64,000 nt of DNA, taken from contig OZ024744.1 in NCBI GenBank assembly GCA_964016885.1, positions 117,943,105 through 118,007,104 on the forward strand. The letters run 5' to 3'. A program made the position numbers and the translations under genes. The notes beneath the pieces were generated by a model. It made no database searches and had not been told where the DNA came from. It saw nothing but the letters and a program-made list of their open reading frames with translations. This DNA is from Eledone cirrhosa (lineage: Eukaryota; Mollusca; Cephalopoda; Octopoda; Eledonidae). Below are positions 54,701 through 60,700 of this stretch, one piece after another (within the stretch, counting starts at the first letter, position 1; each line of letters begins with the position of its first letter).

Positions 54701-57700
54701 CCAATTCAGTGATTCTTTCCTGAGACATTCTAACCACATGTCATAGTATCAGAGCTGTGATCTCTCAATTCAGACATTCTTTCCTGAGACATTCTAACCA
54801 TATGTCTGTGGTAACAGAGCTATGATCTCTCAATTCAGTGATTCTTTCCTGAGACATTCTAACCACATGTCATAGTATCAGAGCTGTGATCTTTCAGTCC
54901 AGTGGTTATTTCCTGAGACATTCTAACCACATGTCATAGTATCAGAGCTGTGATCTCTCAATTCAGACATTCTTTCCTGAGACATTCTAACCATATGTCT
55001 GTGGTAACAGAGCTATGATCTCTCAATTCAGAGATTCTTTCCTGAGACATTCTAACCACATGTCATATTATCAGAGCTATGATCTCTCAATTCAGAGATT
55101 CTTTCCTGAGACATTCTAACCACATGTCATATTATCAGAGCTGTAATCTCTCAATTCAGGGATTCTAACCACGTGTCATAGTATCAGAGCCGTGATCTCT
55201 CAATTCAAAGATTCTTTCCTGAGACATTCTAACTAGATGTCATAGTATCAGTTCTGTGATCTCTCAATTCAGAGATTCTTTCCTGAGACATTCTAACCAC
55301 ATGTCTGTAGTATCAGAGCTGTGATCTCTCAATTCAGAGATTTTTTCCTCAGACATTCTAACCACATGTCATAGTATCAGAACTCTGATCTCTCAATTCA
55401 GAGATTCTTTCCTGCGACATTCTAACCACATGTCATAGTATCAGAGCTGTGATCTCTTAATTCAGAGATTCTTTCCTGAGACATTCTAACCACATGTCTG
55501 TAGTATCACAGCTGTGATCTCTCAATTCAGAGATTCTTTCCTCAGACATTCTAACCACATGTCATAGTATCAGAGCTGTGATCTCTCAATTCAGAGATTC
55601 TTTCCTGAGACATTCTAACCACATGTCATAGTAGCAGAGCTGTGATCTCTCAATTCAGAGATTCTTTCCTCAGACATTCTAACCACATGTCATAGTATCA
55701 GAGCTGTGATCTCTCAATTCAGAGATTCTTTCCTCAGACATTCTAACCACATGTCATAGTATCAGAGCTGTGATCTCTCAATTCAGAGATTCTTTCCTCA
55801 GACATTCTAACCACGTGTCATAGTATCAGAACTCTGATCTCTCAATTCAGAGATTCTTTCCTGAGACATTCTAACCACATGTCATAGTATCAGAGCTGTG
55901 ATCCCTCAATTCAGAGATTCTTTCCTGAGACATTCTAACCACATGTCATAGTATCAGAGCTGTGATCTCTTAATTCAGAGATTCTTTCCTGAGACATTCT
56001 AACCACATGTCTGTAGTATCAGAGCTCTGATCTCTCAATTCAGAGATTCTTTCTTGAGACATTCTAACCACATGTCTGTAGTATCAGAGCTGTGATCTCT
56101 CAATTCAGAGATTCTTTCCTGATACATTCTAACCACATGTCTGTAGTATCAGAGCTGTATGCTCTCAATTCAGAGATTCTTTCCTGAGACATTCTAACCA
56201 CATGTCTGTAGTATCAGAGCTGTGATCTCTCAATTTAGAGATTCTTTCCTGAGACATTATAACCATATGTCATAGTATCAGAGCTGTGATCTCTCAATTC
56301 AGAGATTCTTTCCTGAGATATTCTAGCCACATGTCATAGTATCAGAGCTGTGATCTCTCAATTCAGGGATTCTTTCCTGAGACATTCTAACCACGTGTCA
56401 TAGTATCAGAGCCGTGATCTCTCAATTCAAAGATTCTTTCCTGAGACATTCTAACTAGATGTCATAGTATCAGTTCTGTGATCTCTCAATTCAGAGATTC
56501 TTTCCTGAGACATTCTAACCACATGTCTGTAGTATCAGAGCTGTGATCTCTCAATTCAGAGATTTTTTCCTCAGACATTCTAACCACATGTCATAGTATC
56601 AGAACTCTGATCTCTCAATTCAGAGATTCTTTCCTGAGACATTCTAACCACATGTCATAGTATCAGAGCTGTGATCTCTTAATTCAGAGATTCTTTCCTG
56701 AGACATTCTAACCACATGTCTGTAGTATCACAGCTGTGATCTCTCAATTCAGAGATTCTTTCCTCAGACATTCTAACCACATGTCATAGTATCAGAGCTG
56801 TGATCTCTCAATTCAGAGATTCTTTCCTGAGACATTCTAACCACATGTCATAGTAGCAGAGCTGTGATCTCTCAATTCAGAGATTCTTTCCTCAGACATT
56901 CTAACCACATGTCATAGTATCAGTGCTGTGATCTCTCAATTCAGAGATTCTTTCCTCAGACATTCTAACCACATGTCATAGTATCAGAGCTGTGATCTCT
57001 CAATTCAGAGATTCTTTCCTCAGACATTCTAACCACGTGTCATAGTATCAGAACTCTGATCTCTCAATTCAGAGATTCTTTCCTGAGACATTCTAACCAC
57101 ATGTCATAGTATCAGAGCTGTGATCCCTCAATTCAGAGATTCTTTCCTGAGACATTCTAACCACATGTCATAGTATCAGAGCTGTGACTCTTAATTCAGA
57201 GATTCTTTCCTGAGACATTCTAACCACATGTCTGTAGTATCAGAGCTCTGATCTCTCAATTCAGAGATTCTTTCCTGAGACATTCTAACCACATGTCTGT
57301 AGTATCAGAGCTGTGATCTCTCAATTCAGAGATTCTTTCCTGATACATTCCAACCACATGTCTGTAGTATCAGAGCTGTATGCTCTCAATTCAGAGATTC
57401 TTTCCTGAGACATTCTAACCACATGTCTGTAGTATCAGAGCTGTGATCTCTCAATTTAGAGATTCTTTCCTGAGACATTCTAACCATATGTCATAGTATC
57501 AGAGCTGTGATCTCTTAATTCAGAGATTCTTTCCTGAGACATTCTAACCACTTGTCTGTAGTATCAGAGCTGTGGTCTCTCAATACAGAGATTCTTTCCT
57601 GAGACATTCTAACCACATGTCATATTATCAGACCTGTGATCTCTCAATTCAGAGATTCTTTCCTGAGACATTCTAACCACATGTCTGTAGTATCAGAGCT

Positions 57701-60700
57701 GTGATCTCTCAATTCAGAGATTCTTTCCTGAGTCATTCTTACCACATGTCATATTATCAGAGCTGTGATCTCTCAATTCAGAGATTCTTTCCTGAGTCAT
57801 TCTTACCACATGTCTGTAGTATCAGAACTCTGATCTCTCAATCCAGTCATTCTTTCCTGAGATATTCTAATCACATGTGATAGTATCAGAGCTGTGATCT
57901 CTTAATTCAGAGATTCTTTCCTGAGACATACTGACCACATGTCCATAGTATCAGAGCTGTGACCTCTCAATTCAGAGATACTTTCCTGAGACATTCTAAC
58001 CACGTTATAGTATCAGATCTGTGATCTCTTAATTCAGAGAAGTAGCGGTTCTACTTCAAATGACTATCTGAACTCCGAGTTACGCTCTTTATCAAGTAAC
58101 GTTACTCCCAAAACCCCATTTTGGCCACTTGTATTCGCAATTGTAGTACCCAGGATTCATGACCACGGGTATGAGTTGACACAAACACCAAATTGAAGAT
58201 AGCGAGATTGGTTTTTGTACCTACCTCCCTTCTTCTGATTGCTGCAGCTGTTGAGTTACTGTCATAACTGTAGAAATTCTTGCACTTGAACCTCTCTACC
58301 TGCTTCAGTGGAACTCCCTTCACATGTAGCCTGCACTGTGCAGGCTTCTTTGAGAGTATGAGTGTCTCAGTCTTAGCAGCACTGATTTTCAGAAACCGTT
58401 ATTATTATTATTTAGGGCTAAGGTTACCTTTGCCTTTCATCCTTAAGGGGTCGATAACATAAAGTACCAGTAATACGCTTGGTAATTTCTGGCCTTGTGC
58501 CAAAAGAAGAAACAATTATTATTATTTAGAGCAATCTTTTCGAATTGTTAGATTGTTAGACAGCATGCCTTGCGATAGTTACTGGTGTCTTACATTCCAA
58601 CTTCAAACCCACCGAAGTCAACTTTGCTATTCATCCGTCTAGGGTCAACAAAGTAAAGTACTAGTCATGTACTGCGGTAGATTTCATTGAATTTACCATA
58701 TCCCCACAATATTTTGGCTTTGTGCCTAAAATAGAAACCAATATTTTTTGTTTTATTTATTATTTTACAGGAAAACTTTGAAATGGAGAACAAAAGTCAA
58801 ATTGGCTCCTCATTTCGTTGTGAATATCCTGATTGCAGTCTTGTGAGTTTTTTTTTATCTTCAACAAGTTTAAGGAATTTGGTACTACATATATAATTAA
58901 TTGTCCGCAAGGCGTGTGTCCGGTGGTAAGGATGTTAGGCTTACAATCATAATCTTGAGGGTGTGATTGCTGGAGTGGGTTGTGTGTTGTGTTCTTGAAC
59001 AAAACACTTCATTTCACATTACTCCAGTATACTACAGTGGAGGTATGTGGTGGCCTAGTGGTAAGGGTGTTAGACTGGGTTGTGTGTTGTGTTCTTGAAC
59101 AAAACATTTCACATTACTACAGTATACTACAGTGGAGCTATGTAGTGGCCTAGTGGTAAGGGTGTTAGACTGTGTTGTGTTCTTGAACAAAGCACTTCAT
59201 TTCACATTACTCCAGTATACTACAGTGGAGGTATGTGGTGGCCTAGTGGTAAGTGTGTTAGACTGGGTTGTGTGTTGTGTTCTTGGACAAAACACTTCAT
59301 TTCACGTTACTCGAATATACTACAGTGTAGGTATGTGGTGGCCTAGTGGTAAGGGTGTTAGACTGGGTTGTGTGTTGTGTTCTTGAACACTTCATTTCAC
59401 ATTACACCAGTATACTACAGTGGAGGTATGTGGTGGCCTAGTGGTAAGGGAGTTAGACTAGGTTGTGTGTTGTGTTTTTCAACAAAAAATTTCATTTTAC
59501 ATTACTCCAGTATACTACAGTGGAGGTATGTGGTGGCCTAGTGGTAAGGGTGTTAGACTGGGTTGTGTGTTGTGTTCTTAAATAAAACACTACATTTCAC
59601 ATTACACCAGTATACTACAGTGGAGGTATGTGGTGGCCAAGTGGTAGGGTGTTAGACCGGGTTGTGTGTTGTGTTCTTAAATAAAACACTACATTTCACA
59701 TTACTCCAGTATACTACAGTGGAGGTATGTGGTGGCCAAGTGGTAAGGGTGTTAGACTGGGTTGTGTGTTGTGTTCTTAAATAAAACACTACATTTCACA
59801 TTACTCCAGTATACTACAGTGGAGGTATGTGGTGGCCTAGTGGTAAGGGTGTTAGACTGGGTTGTGTGTTGTGTTCTTGAACAAAACACTTCATGTCACA
59901 TTACTCCAGTATACTACAGTGGGGGTGTGTGGTGGCCTAGTGGTAAGGGTGTTAGACTGGGTTGTGTGTTGTGTTCTTGAACACTTCATTTCTCATTACA
60001 CCAGTATACTACAGTGGAGGTATGGGGTGGCCTAGTGGTAAGGTTATTAGACTGGGTTGGGTGTTGTGTTATTCAACAAAACTACATTTCACATTACTAC
60101 AGTATACTACAGTGGAGGTATGTGGTGGCCTAGTGGTAAGGGTGTTAGACTAGGTTGTGTGTTGTGTTCTTGAACAAAACAATTCATTTCACATTACTCC
60201 AGTATACCACAGTGGAGGTATGTGGTGGCCTAGTGGTAAGGGTGTTAGACTGGGTCGTGTGTTGTGTTCTTGAACAAAACATTTCACATTACTCCAGTAT
60301 ACTACAGTGGAGGTATGTGGTGGCCTAGTGGTAAGGGTGTTAGACTGGGTTGTGTTCTTCAATAAAACACTACATTTCACATTACTCCAGTATACTACAG
60401 TGGAGGTATGTTGTGGCTTAGTGGTAAGGGTGTTAGACTGGGTTGTGTGTTGTGTTCTTCAACAAAACTACATTTCATATTACTCCTGTATACTAGAGAG
60501 GAGGTGTGTGGTGGCCTAGTGGTAAGGGTGTTAGACCCGGGTTGTATGTCGTGTTCTTGAACAAAATACTTCATTTCACCTTACTCCAGTATACTACAGT
60601 GGAGGTATGTGGTGGCTTAGTGGTAAGGGTGTTGTATTCATGAACAAACATTTCACATTACTCCAGTATACTACGGTGGAGGTATGGGGTGGCCTAGTAG

